A stretch of DNA of 64,000 bases from Limimaricola sp. G21655-S1 (GCF_027213785.1 NZ_JAPWGO010000004.1:1-64000), one strand, 5' to 3'; counted from the first letter of the stretch, positions 17,875 to 26,684 are shown. A program made the numbers and translations. The notes: generated by a model from the letters alone, not told the origin.

Positions 17875-18190
17875 GCCTCGTTTCGCCACCGACAGGGAAC
17901 TGAGGGTGGTATATGGCAAGGAGATTCAGCGCGCCCGGCTTATCAATGTGAGCGCGACGGGCGCGCGGCTGGGACAACTGTCACAAATGGAGCCCGACAG
18001 GCTGGTGCTCATCTGCCTGTTGCACCTCAAGATCCCGGCCAAGGTGGTCTGGTCCAACGAAAAGCAGACCGGTGTGCATTTTCTCGAGCCCTTGTCCGTG
18101 GCCGATCTGCAGACCATGGGAGCCACGATCGCCGATGGTGCGTCGCCCCGGGGAAAGTGGGGCAACCACGGATTTCGCGAGCTTCGTTGA
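17861..18190 (+). CDS. PilZ domain protein
   Basis: A 109-residue single-domain PilZ protein, a cyclic-di-GMP receptor family. The N-terminus MRYREPRFATDRELRVVYG supplies the arginine-rich RxxxR-type segment and LINVSATGARLGQL gives the (D/N)xSxxG motif. VVWSNEKQTGVHFLEPL is the usual last strand. The start lies inside the end of the GGDEF-EAL gene in another frame (14-base overlap), so the two are probably co-expressed and the PilZ protein could report the cyclic-di-GMP made or broken by its neighbour. Some PilZ proteins have lost binding; the visible motifs suggest this one has not. Confidence 0.82.
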   Translation: MRYREPRFATDRELRVVYGKEIQRARLINVSATGARLGQLSQMEPDRLVLICLLHLKIPAKVVWSNEKQTGVHFLEPLSVADLQTMGATIADGASPRGKWGNHGFRELR

Positions 18191-18404
18191 TCACAGGCTT
18201 CTGCCGGAATGACGAAATCCGGACGGCGCGATGTCTCCCGCGTCCGCCCGGTTGCCCTCGTCCCTGCATCCTCGACATGATTGCGCAAGCATTCGACTTT
18301 AGCACTAGTTCTTTTGTATAGGGCTTAACCCGTTCGGACTAGGCGTTACCACTTCCGGCGGAGCCTCTTTCGAATGGCGCCAGCATGAGCAGAGGCAAAC
18401 GAAT

Positions 18405-19598
18405 ATGGATGCGGCAGCCTTCGAACGCGCTTTGGTAAGGGGCAGTCAGGGATTGTCGCGTCGATGGCGCTACAGCGTGATGGCGACCTGGTTGCACGGG
18501 GTCCGGGCCGGTGCCGGGCAGCGTATCGGTGGCCCACCCCGGGTGCGGCTTCTCATTGTCACCGATGGCAGCTCCTACACCAGCGAGCAGCAGATCGCCC
18601 CCCTGATGCGGCATGCGGGACGGTTGAGGCGAGCTGCCGGGCTGGTGCTGCGGAGGATGCCACTCGATCAGGCATTGGCTGCTCCGAGGCTGCCGGAATG
18701 CGACGCGCTGGGGCTCAAGCTCGGCTTCGATACCCCGCGCGAGACGGCGGCGCAGATCGCACGTCAGCTCCGCCATACGCTGCCACGAGGTCGACCGCTT
18801 ATCTATTTCGACGGCGATGACGATCTGGGCGTGGTGTTCCCCGAGGTTCTGGCCGAATGCGATGTCTGGCTCAAGAAGCATGTCTTTGCCGAACCCGAAC
18901 GCTATCTGGAGCCGAGGATCGGCAAGACCAATCTGACCGATCACGTTGCCAAGCTCGGCAAGGCGGATTTCACCGATGATATCACCCCGAGCAGCGATGG
19001 CCTCGATCCGGCGCTGGTGCCCCGCATCGCGCTGGGCTGGAATATCGCTTTCGATGACGTCATCGCCACGCTGGCCGCCAGGCCACGGATCGAACGGCCG
19101 CGCGACATCGATATTTCCTGCCGCGCCATGATCCCGGATGGCAGCTGGATCGAAGCCCTGCGCAGCCCCGCGATCAAGGCGATCCGCGCGCTCGATGAGC
19201 GTTACAAGGTTCACGCGCCTGCAACCCGCGTTCCGCAACCGGTCTATTACGACGAGATGCTGCGCAGCCGGATCTCGGTCAGCCCCTTCGGATTCGGCGA
19301 GATCTGCTGGCGCGATTTCGAGGTCATGCTCTGCGGCGCGCTGCTGATCAAGCCGGACATGGGCCATCTGCGCACGGCGCCGGACCTGTTTCGCCCCCAT
19401 GAGACATACGTGCCCTGCGCGTGGGACTTCTCCGATCTGGGCGAGATCTGCGACCGCTACCTGTCCGACCCTGCGGCCGCCGAAGCGATCGCCAGCCGGG
19501 CAGAGCGCGAACTGCGTCGCTATCTCGAAAGCGACACTACCGTCGAGCTTCTGCTGTCGGCCCTGCGCCGGGCCGGGCTTCCCATCAAAGCCGCCTGA
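18405..19598 (+). CDS. Glycosyltransferase family 1-like protein
   Basis: A 397-residue protein resembling retaining glycosyltransferases of the CgeB/exostosin-like type. The C-terminal donor-site region is SPFGFGEICWRDFEVMLCGALLIKPDMGHL (conserved glutamate near residue 307), followed by YVPCAWDFSDLGEICDRYL. The central stretch RPLIYFDGDDDLGVVFPEVLAECDVWLKKH is typical of these small surface-sugar enzymes. No membrane segment is obvious. It stands alone downstream of the PilZ gene with 214 bases between them, and no other capsule or polysaccharide gene is close. Donor and acceptor cannot be told from sequence. Confidence 0.7.
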   Translation: MDAAAFERALVRGSQGLSRRWRYSVMATWLHGVRAGAGQRIGGPPRVRLLIVTDGSSYTSEQQIAPLMRHAGRLRRAAGLVLRRMPLDQALAAPRLPECDALGLKLGFDTPRETAAQIARQLRHTLPRGRPLIYFDGDDDLGVVFPEVLAECDVWLKKHVFAEPERYLEPRIGKTNLTDHVAKLGKADFTDDITPSSDGLDPALVPRIALGWNIAFDDVIATLAARPRIERPRDIDISCRAMIPDGSWIEALRSPAIKAIRALDERYKVHAPATRVPQPVYYDEMLRSRISVSPFGFGEICWRDFEVMLCGALLIKPDMGHLRTAPDLFRPHETYVPCAWDFSDLGEICDRYLSDPAAAEAIASRAERELRRYLESDTTVELLLSALRRAGLPIKAA

Positions 19599-19970
19599 AG
19601 GCGGCCCGGCTCGGCGTGACCGACGGGAACTGCTGCTCAGGGGAGGGGCGGGCAGGTCGAACCGTGTGCGGCATTTCTCTCTGGGCTGACGGCGGGTTTG
19701 CAGCGCGTCCCGATCAGAGGCGGCAAAGCGACAGGGGCCAGAAATGTCGCAGGGATCGGTCAGCACAGGATGACAAGCGATTATCCGCTGTGCGAAGGGT
19801 GGCTTCATCGAAACATCTTGCTTCGGAAGCGGGAGGTCGTCATACGGGGGGTGCGAACGTTATTCCCTCGACCACTGTTCTCCATCATCGGCTGCAGTTC
19901 CCCTCGTTGCGACACTGACCAAGCCAGGCTGCCGCATTTCCGCGGGCAGCGCATGATAGGAGATCTCACG
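19599..19970. other. Intergenic / long 5' leader of cold-shock gene, 372 bp
   Basis: No protein gene is recognised. Cold-shock mRNAs often carry long structured leaders, and part of this region probably plays that role. A short GC hairpin spans the stop of the glycosyltransferase gene (GCCGCC TGAA GGCGGC, about 19590-19605). An in-frame open stretch from 19698 into the csp gene is not protein-like. Confidence 0.45.
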
Positions 19971-20177
19971 ATGGCCACTGGCACCGTGAAATGGTTCAAC
20001 ACCACCAAAGGCTTCGGCTTCATCGCTCCCGATGGCGGCAGCAAGGACGTCTTCGTCCACATCTCCGCCGTTGAGCGGTCGGGCCTGACCGGCCTGCGCG
20101 ACGACCAGAAAGTCAGCTTCGACATCGAGACCGGCCGCGATGGCCGCGAGTCGGCTGTGAACCTGCAACTCGCCTGA
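19971..20177 (+). CDS. Cold-shock domain protein (CspA family)
   Basis: A 68-residue single-domain cold-shock protein that binds single-stranded RNA and DNA. Both RNA-binding motifs are present: KGFGFIAP (RNP1) and VFVHIS (RNP2). The start [15 protein letters not shown] is the standard family N-terminus; AGGAG lies about ten bases upstream. It is monocistronic, with a strong terminator directly downstream. Which of the several Csp paralogues usual in these bacteria it represents cannot be decided here. Confidence 0.95.
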   Translation: MATGTVKWFNTTKGFGFIAPDGGSKDVFVHISAVERSGLTGLRDDQKVSFDIETGRDGRESAVNLQLA

Positions 20178-20211
20178 GTTGAAGAGCGGGCGCTTCGGCG
20201 CCTGTTCCGGA

Positions 20212-20250
20212 AACGCCTCCTCCGCTGTCGCGGAGGGGGCGTTTTCGTTT
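20212..20250 (+). terminator. Rho-independent terminator of csp gene
   Basis: AACGCCTCCTCCGC (20212-20225), loop TGTC, GCGGAGGGGGCGTT (20230-20243), a 14-bp stem with one mismatch or G-U pair, followed by TTCGTTTGTT. A textbook intrinsic terminator 35 bases after the stop codon. Confidence 0.9.
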
Positions 20251-20487
20251 GTTCCACCTGCAGCAGGTAGAGCAGGACCGAGGGAACAGGTCTCCACCGA
20301 AAGTCATGCAGGGTCTGGCTGGGCAGATCGTTTTCGGAAGGACCCCCGACCCGGACTTGCCCGCGCATAAGGCGACGCTTCACCGGAATGCCTGAATTCT
20401 AGGCGCTGCGATTTCTCGCTCCCCGCCATGCGGCCTTGTTGTGTGATGGACCTTGTCCCCCGACTGCGCGGCGTGGATGCCCGGCTC
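20251..20487. other. Region upstream of nasT
   Basis: About 237 bases between the csp terminator and nasT, expected to carry the nasT promoter. No clear sigma-54 or other promoter was identified by eye. An in-frame ATG at 20428 would lengthen nasT by 20 residues but gives a non-family N-terminus. Confidence 0.4.
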
Positions 20488-21072
20488 ATGAGCGTCAGGC
20501 TGAGCATCGTGGTGGTCGAGCCGGATCAGGAGCGGGCGCGCCTGATCGTCGAGAGCCTGCGCGCCGCGGGCGATCACGAGATCCTTGTCATCCGTGAAAC
20601 GACCGGGCTGGCCCGACGGATCGGTCAGGCGGATCCCGATATCGTGCTGATCGACATCGCCGACCCCTCGCGCGACACGCTCGAAGAGCTGGCGCTGGCC
20701 TCCGGCCCGCTGGATCGGCCGGTCGCGATGTTCGTCGATCGAAGCGAGCAGGGGCTGACCCGCGCGGCGATCGAGGCGGGGGTCTCGGCCTATGTGGTCG
20801 ACGGGCTGCGGGCCGAGCGCCTCAAGCCGGTGCTGGACGCGGCGATGGCCCGGTTTCAGATGTTCCGCCAGATGCGCACTGAACTGGCCGCGACGCGCCG
20901 CGCACTCGAGGAGCGCAAGGTGATCGACCGCGCCAAGGGCCTCCTGATGAAGGCGCGGGGGATCGACGAGGGAGAAGCCTACGCGCTGCTGCGCCGCACC
21001 GCGATGGATCAGGGACGCCGTGTCGCCGATGTCGCCGAGGCGCTGGTGACCGCGGCGGGGCTGCTGTCATGA
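20488..21072 (+). CDS. nasT: NasT, ANTAR-domain antitermination regulator
   Basis: A 194-residue response-regulator-like protein with a receiver fold (residues 1-120, MSVRLSIVVVEPDQERARLIVE) and a C-terminal ANTAR RNA-binding domain (VIDRAKGLLMKARGIDEGEAYALLRRTAMDQGRRVADVAEAL). NasT binds two small hairpins in the leader of nitrate genes and prevents termination; NasS holds it inactive when nitrate is absent. It overlaps nasS (ATGA). Start 20488 is chosen for the family-like N-terminus, although the ribosome site is weak. A matching leader lies at 22321-22416. Confidence 0.93.
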   Translation: MSVRLSIVVVEPDQERARLIVESLRAAGDHEILVIRETTGLARRIGQADPDIVLIDIADPSRDTLEELALASGPLDRPVAMFVDRSEQGLTRAAIEAGVSAYVVDGLRAERLKPVLDAAMARFQMFRQMRTELAATRRALEERKVIDRAKGLLMKARGIDEGEAYALLRRTAMDQGRRVADVAEALVTAAGLLS

Positions 21073-22199
21073 GCTTGCCCGCGCTTTCGGTCGGCTTCAC
21101 GCCGCTGGTCGATGCCGCTCCGGTGATCGTGGCGCGCGAGATGGGGTTCGCCCGGGCCGAGGGCGTGGCGATCACCTTGCACCGCGCGCCCTCATGGTCC
21201 GCCTCGCGCGACATGCTGGCCTTCGGTGCGGTGGATGCAGCGCATATGCTGTCGGCTGTGCCGGTGGCGACGGCGCTGGGGCTGGGTGGTGCCGGGGCGC
21301 CGATCCATGCGCTTTCGGTGCTGTCGGTCAATGGCAACGTGATCGGCGTCAGCCGCGCGCTTGCCTCACGAATGCGCGGGCAGGGCTTCGGCTTCGATTT
21401 CCGCGATGCACGCGCCGCCGGAGCGGCGCTCCTAGACGCGGCGGGGCCGGGGCTCAGGATCGGCGTGCCATTCCCCTTTTCCATGCATGCCGAGCTGATC
21501 CGCTACTGGTTCGCCGCGCTGCCGGTCGCGCCCGAAGCCGGGGTCGAGATCCGCACCGTGCCGCCGCCGCTGATGGCCGAGGCGATCGGCGCGGGAGAGA
21601 TCGACGCCTTCTGCGTGGGCGAGCCTTGGGGCTCGATCGCGGTCGAGACCGGCCCTGGAGAGCTGCTGCTTCCGGGCTGCGCGATCTGGGACGCGGCGCC
21701 CGAGAAGGTGCTGGCCATGCGCTCGGACGAGGCGGAACCCGCGCGCTTCGCACCACTCATGCGGGCCCTGTGGCGCGCCGGGCGCTGGCTCGCCCAGCCC
21801 GGGAGCCGCACCGCCGCGGCTGAATTGCTGGCCCGGCCCGAATATCTCGACATGCCCGCCGAGGTGGTCGACCGGGCCCTGTCGGGGCGGATGACCGTTT
21901 CGGCCCGCGGCGATGCGCGCCGGGTCGAGGGGCTGGTCGCGTTCGACCCCGACCGGGCCGGATTCCCATGGGGCGACCAGGCCGCCTGGATCGGGCGACG
22001 GCTGGCGCGGCGGGCCGGGCAGGATTTGGAAAGCGCGGAGCGCGCCGCGCGAGAGGTGTTCCGCAGTGATCTCTATCGCCGGATGCTCGCGGGCACTGGG
22101 GCCGCCATGCCCTCGGCCGAGTCGCGGGAGACGGCCCCCGGCCTGCAGCGAGGCCGGTTCTTCGACAGTCGCGTTTTTGACACTTCGCGCGCCGAGTGA
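21069..22199 (+). CDS. nasS: NasS, nitrate sensor (NrtA-like)
   Basis: A 376-residue homologue of the NrtA/CmpA solute-binding family, but without a signal peptide: it begins MSLPALSVGFTPLVDAAPVIVARE. That points to the cytoplasmic nitrate sensor NasS rather than a periplasmic binding protein. NasS sequesters NasT and releases it when nitrate or nitrite binds. Recognisable stretches are GAVDAAHMLSAVPVATALGLG, MLSA being the anion-site region, and EIDAFCVGEPWGSIAVE. It overlaps nasT by four bases and is followed by the leader of the structural operon. Confidence 0.92.
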   Translation: MSLPALSVGFTPLVDAAPVIVAREMGFARAEGVAITLHRAPSWSASRDMLAFGAVDAAHMLSAVPVATALGLGGAGAPIHALSVLSVNGNVIGVSRALASRMRGQGFGFDFRDARAAGAALLDAAGPGLRIGVPFPFSMHAELIRYWFAALPVAPEAGVEIRTVPPPLMAEAIGAGEIDAFCVGEPWGSIAVETGPGELLLPGCAIWDAAPEKVLAMRSDEAEPARFAPLMRALWRAGRWLAQPGSRTAAAELLARPEYLDMPAEVVDRALSGRMTVSARGDARRVEGLVAFDPDRAGFPWGDQAAWIGRRLARRAGQDLESAERAAREVFRSDLYRRMLAGTGAAMPSAESRETAPGLQRGRFFDSRVFDTSRAE

Positions 22200-22320
22200 C
22201 CAAAGTTTAGTCAATCCCGCGACAGCCCCGTTTCCGTCCTGCCGCAGTGCGGCAATGCCCTTGCGGCAACACGGGCGGAGCGGTCAAATCGGGATGTAGG
22301 GCAGGCAATGGCGCCTGACC

Positions 22321-22355
22321 GACCGACTTCTCCCAGCGACTGGGCGATCTGGAGC
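22321..22355 (+). promoter_or_regulatory. Candidate ANTAR target, first hairpin (P1)
   Basis: CCCAG (22332-22336), CGA, CTGGG (22340-22344) form a 5-bp hairpin; drawn with a wider loop it presents AGCGAC, with A at position 1 and G at position 4, as ANTAR proteins require. Seven bases separate it from the second hairpin. The fold is less certain than that of P2. Confidence 0.5.
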
Positions 22356-22365
22356 AAAGCCGCTC
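22352..22365 (+). promoter_or_regulatory. Candidate ANTAR target, second hairpin (P2)
   Basis: GAGC (22352-22355), hexaloop AAAGCC (22356-22361), GCTC (22362-22365). The loop has the A1 and G4 bases that define the two-hairpin ANTAR target. Its 3' half overlaps the left arm of the terminator that follows, so the two structures exclude each other. This is the expected layout for NasT antitermination. Confidence 0.7.
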
Positions 22366-22416
22366 GACCGTTTCGCGACACCCGTCGCGCGATGTGTCGG
22401 CGGCTATTTTTGTTTT
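22358..22416 (+). terminator. Leader terminator of nitrate operon
   Basis: AGCCGC (22358-22363) pairs with GCGGCT (22400-22405), and CGACAC (22376-22381) with GTGTCG (22394-22399), giving a 12-bp bulged stem followed by ATTTTTGTTTT. It ends 42 bases before nrtA. It would stop transcription unless NasT stabilises the upstream hairpins. Confidence 0.75.
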
Positions 22417-22458
22417 CGCCCGGACCTCCCGCCGGGCCCCGAAACCGGAGCGACGCGC

Positions 22459-23826
22459 ATGACCAGACTGACCGCGATCCTTGCCACCACGACGCTGCTT
22501 GCTGGCCCGGCCATGGCCGAGATGCTGCCGCTGGAGAAGGACGAGCTGACATTCGGCTTCATCAAGCTCACCGACATGGCGCCGCTCGCGGTGGCCTACG
22601 AGCAGGGCTATTTCATCGATGAAGGGCTGTTCGTGACGCTCGAGGCGCAGGCCAACTGGAAGGTGCTGCTCGACGGCGTCATCGACGGCCAGCTCGACGG
22701 GGCGCACATGCTGGCGGGCCAGCCGCTCGCCGCGACCATCGGCTACGGCACCGAGGCGCATATCGTCACGCCCTTCTCCATGGATCTGAACGGCAACGGC
22801 ATCACCGTGTCGAACGAGGTCTGGGAGGCGATGAAGCCCAACATTCCCATCGATTCCGAGGGCCGCCCGCAGCACCCGATCTCGGCCGAAGCGCTGAAGC
22901 CGGTGGTCGAGCAGTACCGCGCCGAAGGCAAGCCCTTCAACATGGGCATGGTCTTCCCGGTCTCGACCCATAATTACGAACTGCGCTACTGGCTCGCCGC
23001 CGGCGGTATCGAACCCGGTTACTACTCCGAGCAGAACACCACCGGCCAGATCGGCGCCGAGGCGCTCTTGTCGGTGACACCGCCGCCGCAAATGCCCGCC
23101 ACGCTCGAGGCCGGAACGATCTACGGCTATGCCGTGGGCGAGCCGTGGAACCAGCAGGCCGTCGCGATGGGCATCGGCGTGCCGGTGATCACCGATTACG
23201 AGCTGTGGAAGAACAACCCCGAAAAAGTGTTCGGCCTGACCGCCGAGTTCGTCGAGGAGAACCCCAACACCACCATCGCCATCACCAAGGCGCTGATCCG
23301 TGCCGCGATCTGGCTCGACGAGAACGACAACGCCAACCGCGAGGAGGCGGTCGAGATCCTGTCGCGCCCCGACTATGTCGGCGCCGACGCGGAGGTGATC
23401 GCCGCCTCGATGACCGGCACCTTCGAGTACGAGAAGGGCGACGTGCGCGAGGTGCCGGACTTCAACACCTTCTTCCGTCACCACGCGACCTATCCCTTCT
23501 ACTCGGACGCGGTGTGGTACCTCACCCAGATGCGCCGCTGGGGCCAGATCGCCGAGGCCAAGCCCGATAGCTGGTACGACGAGGTCGCCCGCTCGGTCTA
23601 CAAGCCCGAGATCTATCTCGAAGCCGCGCGGATGCTGGTCGACGAAGGGCTGGCGAACGAGGCCGATTTCCCCTGGGACAGCGATGGCTACAAGACGCCG
23701 ACGCCCGCCGCCGATATCATCGACGGCATCGGCTATGACGGTCGGACCCCCAACGCCTATCTCGACAGCCTGCCGATCGGGCTGAAGGGCGACCAGACCG
23801 TCGTCGGCTCCGAGATCCAGGGCTGA
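22459..23826 (+). CDS. nrtA: NrtA, nitrate ABC transporter binding protein
   Basis: A 455-residue periplasmic nitrate/nitrite-binding protein of the CmpA/NrtA family. Residues 1-21 form a signal peptide ([20 protein letters not shown]). Typical anion-binding stretches are [38 protein letters not shown] and [13 protein letters not shown]. It is the first structural gene after the NasT-controlled leader. A hairpin follows before the permease gene, which often keeps binding-protein mRNA at a higher level. It delivers nitrate to the NrtB/NrtCD transporter. Confidence 0.93.
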   Translation: MTRLTAILATTTLLAGPAMAEMLPLEKDELTFGFIKLTDMAPLAVAYEQGYFIDEGLFVTLEAQANWKVLLDGVIDGQLDGAHMLAGQPLAATIGYGTEAHIVTPFSMDLNGNGITVSNEVWEAMKPNIPIDSEGRPQHPISAEALKPVVEQYRAEGKPFNMGMVFPVSTHNYELRYWLAAGGIEPGYYSEQNTTGQIGAEALLSVTPPPQMPATLEAGTIYGYAVGEPWNQQAVAMGIGVPVITDYELWKNNPEKVFGLTAEFVEENPNTTIAITKALIRAAIWLDENDNANREEAVEILSRPDYVGADAEVIAASMTGTFEYEKGDVREVPDFNTFFRHHATYPFYSDAVWYLTQMRRWGQIAEAKPDSWYDEVARSVYKPEIYLEAARMLVDEGLANEADFPWDSDGYKTPTPAADIIDGIGYDGRTPNAYLDSLPIGLKGDQTVVGSEIQG

Positions 23827-23831
23827 CCCGC

Positions 23832-23854
23832 CGGGGTCCCGGCGCGGGGCCCCG
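23832..23854 (+). other. Intercistronic hairpin between nrtA and nrtB
   Basis: CGGGGTCCC, loop GGCGC, GGGGCCCCG: a 9-bp stem including one G-U pair, without a clear U-tail. Such hairpins often protect the binding-protein part of an ABC operon transcript from decay; partial termination is the alternative. Confidence 0.55.
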
Positions 23855-23896
23855 TTCTCCCATTCCCTCCGCAGATCCAACCCCCGGAGCACCCTC

Positions 23897-24979
23897 ATGA
23901 CCGCGATTGACCCCACCGCCATCGAGGCCGGCCACAAGGAGGCAAGACGCGCCCGCTGGTTCGCGCGCCTCGGCGTCGCCGACCGCTGGTTCCAGGTCCT
24001 CGGCCTGGCCTGGCTCACCCCGCTGCTCAAGGCCGCCGCCGGCGACAACCCGCGTGCGCAGATGCGCGACGTCTGGCGGCTCTTGGGCGTGCCGCTCCTC
24101 GCCATCGCGGGCTTCCTCGCGCTCTGGGCCGTGCTGGCGCCGCAGGTGCAGACCTCGCTCGGCGCGATTCCCGGGCCAGCGCAGGTCTGGCAGGAGGCGG
24201 TGGGGCTGCACGAGGACGCGGTGCGCACCGCCGAGAAGAAGGCCCGCTTCGAGGAGCAGGTGGCGCTGCGCAACGAGCGCCTCGTGGAGCAGGGCCGGGC
24301 CGACGAGGTCAAGAACATCGCCTTCACCGGCTCGCCCTCCTATTACGACCAGATCGGCACCTCGATCATGACGGTGTTCTTCGGCTTTCTGGTGGCCAGC
24401 GCCGTGGCGATCCCGCTGGGCATCATGGCGGGCCTCTCGGCCACCGCCAACGCGGCGCTGAACCCGCTGATCCAGATCTTCAAGCCGGTCTCGCCGCTGG
24501 CCTGGCTGCCGATCGTCACCATGGTCGTCTCCGCCGCCTCCGCGGGAGGCGAGGGGCTCTTCGCCAAGTCGTTCCTCGTCTCGGCGATCACCGTGACGCT
24601 GTGTTCGCTCTGGCCGACGCTGATCAACACCGCGCTCGGCGTGGCGCAGGTCGACCGCGACCTGGTCAACGTCTCCAAGGTCCTCAAGATGAGCCCGCGC
24701 GCCAAGATCACCAAGCTGGTGCTGCCCTCGGCGCTGCCGCTGATCTTCACTGGGCTTCGCCTGTCGCTCGGGGTGGGCTGGATGGTGCTGATCGCCGCCG
24801 AGATGCTGGCGCAGAACCCGGGCCTCGGAAAATTCGTCTGGGACGAGTTCCAGAACGGCTCCTCCTCCTCGCTGGCGCGGATCATCGTCGCGGTGCTGAC
24901 CATCGGCATCATCGGCTTCCTGCTCGACCGGGTGATGTTCGCGCTGCAATCGCTCTTCACCTACGCCCCGAACCGGTGA
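23897..24979 (+). CDS. nrtB: NrtB, nitrate ABC transporter permease
   Basis: A 360-residue inner-membrane permease of the nitrate/taurine (BPD_transp_1) type. About six membrane segments are visible, with the EAA-type loop in VNVSKVLKMSPRAKITKLVLPSALPLIFTGLRLS. Compared with short NrtB proteins it has a charged insert (about residues 110-150, EKKARFEEQVALRNERLVEQG) likely facing the periplasm. The C-terminus is followed directly by the ATPase gene (stop 24979, next start 24985). It forms the channel for nitrate delivered by NrtA. Confidence 0.92.
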   Translation: MTAIDPTAIEAGHKEARRARWFARLGVADRWFQVLGLAWLTPLLKAAAGDNPRAQMRDVWRLLGVPLLAIAGFLALWAVLAPQVQTSLGAIPGPAQVWQEAVGLHEDAVRTAEKKARFEEQVALRNERLVEQGRADEVKNIAFTGSPSYYDQIGTSIMTVFFGFLVASAVAIPLGIMAGLSATANAALNPLIQIFKPVSPLAWLPIVTMVVSAASAGGEGLFAKSFLVSAITVTLCSLWPTLINTALGVAQVDRDLVNVSKVLKMSPRAKITKLVLPSALPLIFTGLRLSLGVGWMVLIAAEMLAQNPGLGKFVWDEFQNGSSSSLARIIVAVLTIGIIGFLLDRVMFALQSLFTYAPNR

Positions 24980-24984
24980 TCGCC

Positions 24985-26679
24985 ATGACCAGCATTCTCA
25001 ACTTCGACAACGTCTCCAAGGGCTTCGGAGAGGGCAAGACCCGCAAGGACGTGCTCAAGGGCATCGATCTCGAGGTGGGCCAAGGCGAGTTCGTGGCGAT
25101 CCTCGGCTTTTCGGGCAGCGGCAAGTCGACGCTGATGAACCTGATGGCCGGTCTGGTGCCCCCCGATCAGGGCGCCGTCACCTTCAAGGGCAAGCCCGTC
25201 ACCGGCCCCGGCCCCGAGCGCGGGCTGGTGTTCCAGAGCTACTCGCTGATGCCGTGGCTCACGGTCGCGGGCAACGTCATGCTCGCGGTCGAGGCGGTGC
25301 ATCCCGAGCTGTCCAAGGCCGAGAAGTCCGCCAAGGCGCAGCGCTATATCGAGATGGTGGGGCTGGGCCATGCCACGAGCCGCCGCCCTGCCGAGCTGTC
25401 GGGCGGCATGCGCCAGCGCGTCTCGGTCGCACGCGCCTTGGCGATGGAGCCCGAGGTGCTGCTTCTGGACGAGCCGCTCTCGGCGCTCGACGCGTTGACG
25501 CGGGCCAATCTTGCCGACGAGATCCTCGAGATCTGGGAGCGCGAGCGCACCACCTGCGTGCTGATCACCAATGACGTGGACGAGGCGATCCTGCTGGCCG
25601 ACCGGATCGTGCCGCTGAATCCCGACGGCACACTGGGCGAAGCCGTGAAGGTGACGCTGCCGCGTCCGCGTGACCGCTCGGCGATGAACTCCGACGCCGC
25701 CTTCAAGGCGCTGCGCGCGCAGGTCACGGGCTATCTCATGGATGTCGGCATCGCCGCCAAGGTCGAGGGAACGCGACGCCTGCCGGACATCCGTCCCGTT
25801 CATGACCGGAGCCACGACCTGCCCGCCGCGCAGAAGCAGGCACAGGAGGGGCTGATCGAGGAGCGCTTCCTCGACTTCAGCCAGTTGCACAAGGTCTACC
25901 CGACGCCCAAGGGGCCGCTCACGGTGGTCGAGGACTTCAATCTCAAGATGAACCGGGGCGAGTTCATTTCGCTGATCGGCCATTCCGGCTGCGGCAAGTC
26001 CACCGTGCTGACCATGGCCGCCGGTCTCAACGAGATCTCCAAGGGCGCGATCAAACTCGACGGCCGCCATGTCGAGGGCGCCGATCCCGAGCGGGCGGTG
26101 GTGTTCCAGAGCCCGTCGCTCTTCCCCTGGCTCACCGCGCGCGAGAACGTCGCCGTGGGCGTCGACCGGGTCTATCCCCGTGCCTCGCAATCAGAGCGGC
26201 AGGAGGTGGTCGAGCATTACCTCGAACGGGTCGGCTTGGGCGACGCGATGGACCGGATGGCGTCCGAGATGTCGAACGGCATGCGCCAGCGCGTCGGCAT
26301 CGCCCGCGCCTTCGCGCTCTCCCCGAAGCTGCTCCTGCTCGACGAGCCCTTCGGCATGCTCGACAGCCTGACCCGCTGGGAGCTGCAGGAGGTGCTCATG
26401 GATGTATGGGATCGCACCAAGACCACGGCGGTCTGCGTCACCCATGACGTCGACGAGGCGATCCTTCTGGCCGATCGGGTGGTGATGATGACCAACGGCC
26501 CGCGCGCCACGATCGGCAAGATCGTCGATGTGAAGCTACCGCGTCCGCGCACCCGCAAGGCACTGCTGGAACACGCGGACTACTACCACTACCGGCAGGA
26601 GGTGCTCGATTTCCTCGAGGAATACGAGCACGGCCGCACCCCCTCCAAACCGGCGCCCAGCGCCATCGCAGCGGAGTGA
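24985..26679 (+). CDS. Tandem ABC ATPase for nitrate transport (NrtC-NrtD fusion)
   Basis: A 564-residue protein with two complete ABC ATPase domains in one chain. Domain 1 (about 1-265) has Walker A GFSGSGKSTL, signature LSGGMRQRVSVARAL and Walker B VLLLDEPLSALD. Domain 2 (about 290-545) has GHSGCGKSTV, signature MSNGMRQRVGIARAF and LLLLDEPFGMLD. The second signature has SNG instead of SGG, as in NrtD-type subunits. In cyanobacteria these are separate NrtC and NrtD. The fused chain would power both sides of the NrtB channel. It overlaps or closely abuts nirB. Confidence 0.92.
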   Translation: MTSILNFDNVSKGFGEGKTRKDVLKGIDLEVGQGEFVAILGFSGSGKSTLMNLMAGLVPPDQGAVTFKGKPVTGPGPERGLVFQSYSLMPWLTVAGNVMLAVEAVHPELSKAEKSAKAQRYIEMVGLGHATSRRPAELSGGMRQRVSVARALAMEPEVLLLDEPLSALDALTRANLADEILEIWERERTTCVLITNDVDEAILLADRIVPLNPDGTLGEAVKVTLPRPRDRSAMNSDAAFKALRAQVTGYLMDVGIAAKVEGTRRLPDIRPVHDRSHDLPAAQKQAQEGLIEERFLDFSQLHKVYPTPKGPLTVVEDFNLKMNRGEFISLIGHSGCGKSTVLTMAAGLNEISKGAIKLDGRHVEGADPERAVVFQSPSLFPWLTARENVAVGVDRVYPRASQSERQEVVEHYLERVGLGDAMDRMASEMSNGMRQRVGIARAFALSPKLLLLDEPFGMLDSLTRWELQEVLMDVWDRTKTTAVCVTHDVDEAILLADRVVMMTNGPRATIGKIVDVKLPRPRTRKALLEHADYYHYRQEVLDFLEEYEHGRTPSKPAPSAIAAE

Positions 26680-26684
26680 CCGCC

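Noticed and set aside
22240-22254. TGCCGC-AGT-GCGGCA hairpin in the nrtA leader considered as an ANTAR hairpin
   Set aside because: Its loop has three bases, not six with A1/G4, and it lies too far from the terminator; kept only as an unassigned leader hairpin.
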